Under the pieces are notes generated by a model. It worked only from the letters and a program-made list of their open reading frames with translations, searched no databases and was not told the origin of the DNA. 55,855 bases of DNA from Oxalobacteraceae bacterium (GTDB lineage Bacteria > Pseudomonadota > Gammaproteobacteria > Burkholderiales > Burkholderiaceae_D), in assembly GCA_027485795.1 (NCBI GenBank), contig JAIXQK010000081.1, forward strand, positions 1-55,855. The letters run 5' to 3'. Both the position numbers and the translations under genes were made by a program. Below, piece after piece: positions 55,780 through 55,855 of the stretch (position 1 is the first letter of the stretch; every line of letters starts with the position of its first letter).

Positions 55780-55855
55780 TGGCGCGGCCGGCAGGAATTG
55801 AACCCACGACCCCTTGGTTCGTAGCCAAGTACTCTATCCAGCTGAGCTACGGCCG
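55780..55855 (-). tRNA. tRNA-Arg (anticodon ACG), missing its first base at the window end
   Basis: The cloverleaf folds with acceptor 3' strand CGGCCGC, D arm GCTC/GAGT, anticodon stem CTTGG/CCAAG with loop CTACGAA (anticodon ACG), T arm GTGGG/TTCAATT and encoded CCA. The window stops one base before the expected 5' G. The A34 would be converted to inosine, reading CGU, CGC and CGA. Confidence 0.93.

Overview
The window reads as chromosomal DNA of a beta-proteobacterium, most likely a Burkholderiales member (Oxalobacteraceae-like). This is an inference from gene content and order: thrS, tRNA-Val and relA on one strand, poly-hydroxybutyrate/ketone-body genes, a monofunctional RelA, and a PQQ precursor peptide of the beta/gamma-proteobacterial type. 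Nearly all space is coding, with moderate GC and many ATGA/TGATG overlaps. No phage, insertion sequence, rRNA or CRISPR array was seen.

Left part (1-19 kb): a partial threonyl-tRNA synthetase gene behind an attenuator-like leader; a chromosomal ccdAB toxin-antitoxin pair with a 14-bp repeat array in front; tRNA-Val(GAC) with its own promoter and terminator; an alpha/beta hydrolase-relA operon. Next comes a C4/fatty-acid block: 3-hydroxybutyrate dehydrogenase, CoA-transferase A and B, a hotdog thioesterase, a short-chain dehydrogenase and ETF-ubiquinone oxidoreductase. This block is interrupted at 7.4-9.9 kb by an AT-richer island. The island holds two related ankyrin-like, effector-like genes interleaved with a broken second copy of the 3-hydroxybutyrate dehydrogenase gene. 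A chromate transporter, two molybdenum-cofactor genes (moaA, moeA) and a truncated hemoglobin follow.

Middle part (19.2-42 kb): a complete Wzx/Wzy-type exopolysaccharide locus. The plus-strand arm has the initiating sugar-phosphate transferase, VanZ-like protein, GalU, GalE, Gmd, GDP-fucose synthase, polymerase/ligase-like membrane protein, flippase, three glycosyltransferases, a deacetylase and a WecG/TagA-type transferase. The minus-strand arm converges on it: Wza-like export lipoprotein, Wzc-like tyrosine kinase, an acyltransferase-like protein, a GMC oxidoreductase, a secreted GH16 glucanase-like lipoprotein and a beta-helix protein. The sugars implied are glucose, galactose and fucose. 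The wza ribosome-binding site sits in a perfect hairpin.

Right part (42-55.9 kb): an FtsX-type permease without its ATPase, a DksA-like zinc-finger protein, a J-domain protein with a C-terminal membrane anchor, a host-attachment family protein, a WXXGXW-repeat secreted protein, an unrecognised 307-aa protein, a NarL/UhpB-type two-component pair, RmuC, an isoquinoline 1-oxidoreductase-like molybdoenzyme large subunit, a bacterial voltage-gated sodium channel and a tRNA-Arg cut by the window end. Between the sensor kinase and rmuC lies a 24-residue pqqA gene, too short for ordinary gene callers. It has its own ribosome-binding site and terminator and no pqqBCDE beside it.

The points most worth a second look are the orphan pqqA next to a two-component system, the effector-like/bdhA duplication island, the thrS leader, the ccd operator array and the wza leader hairpin.
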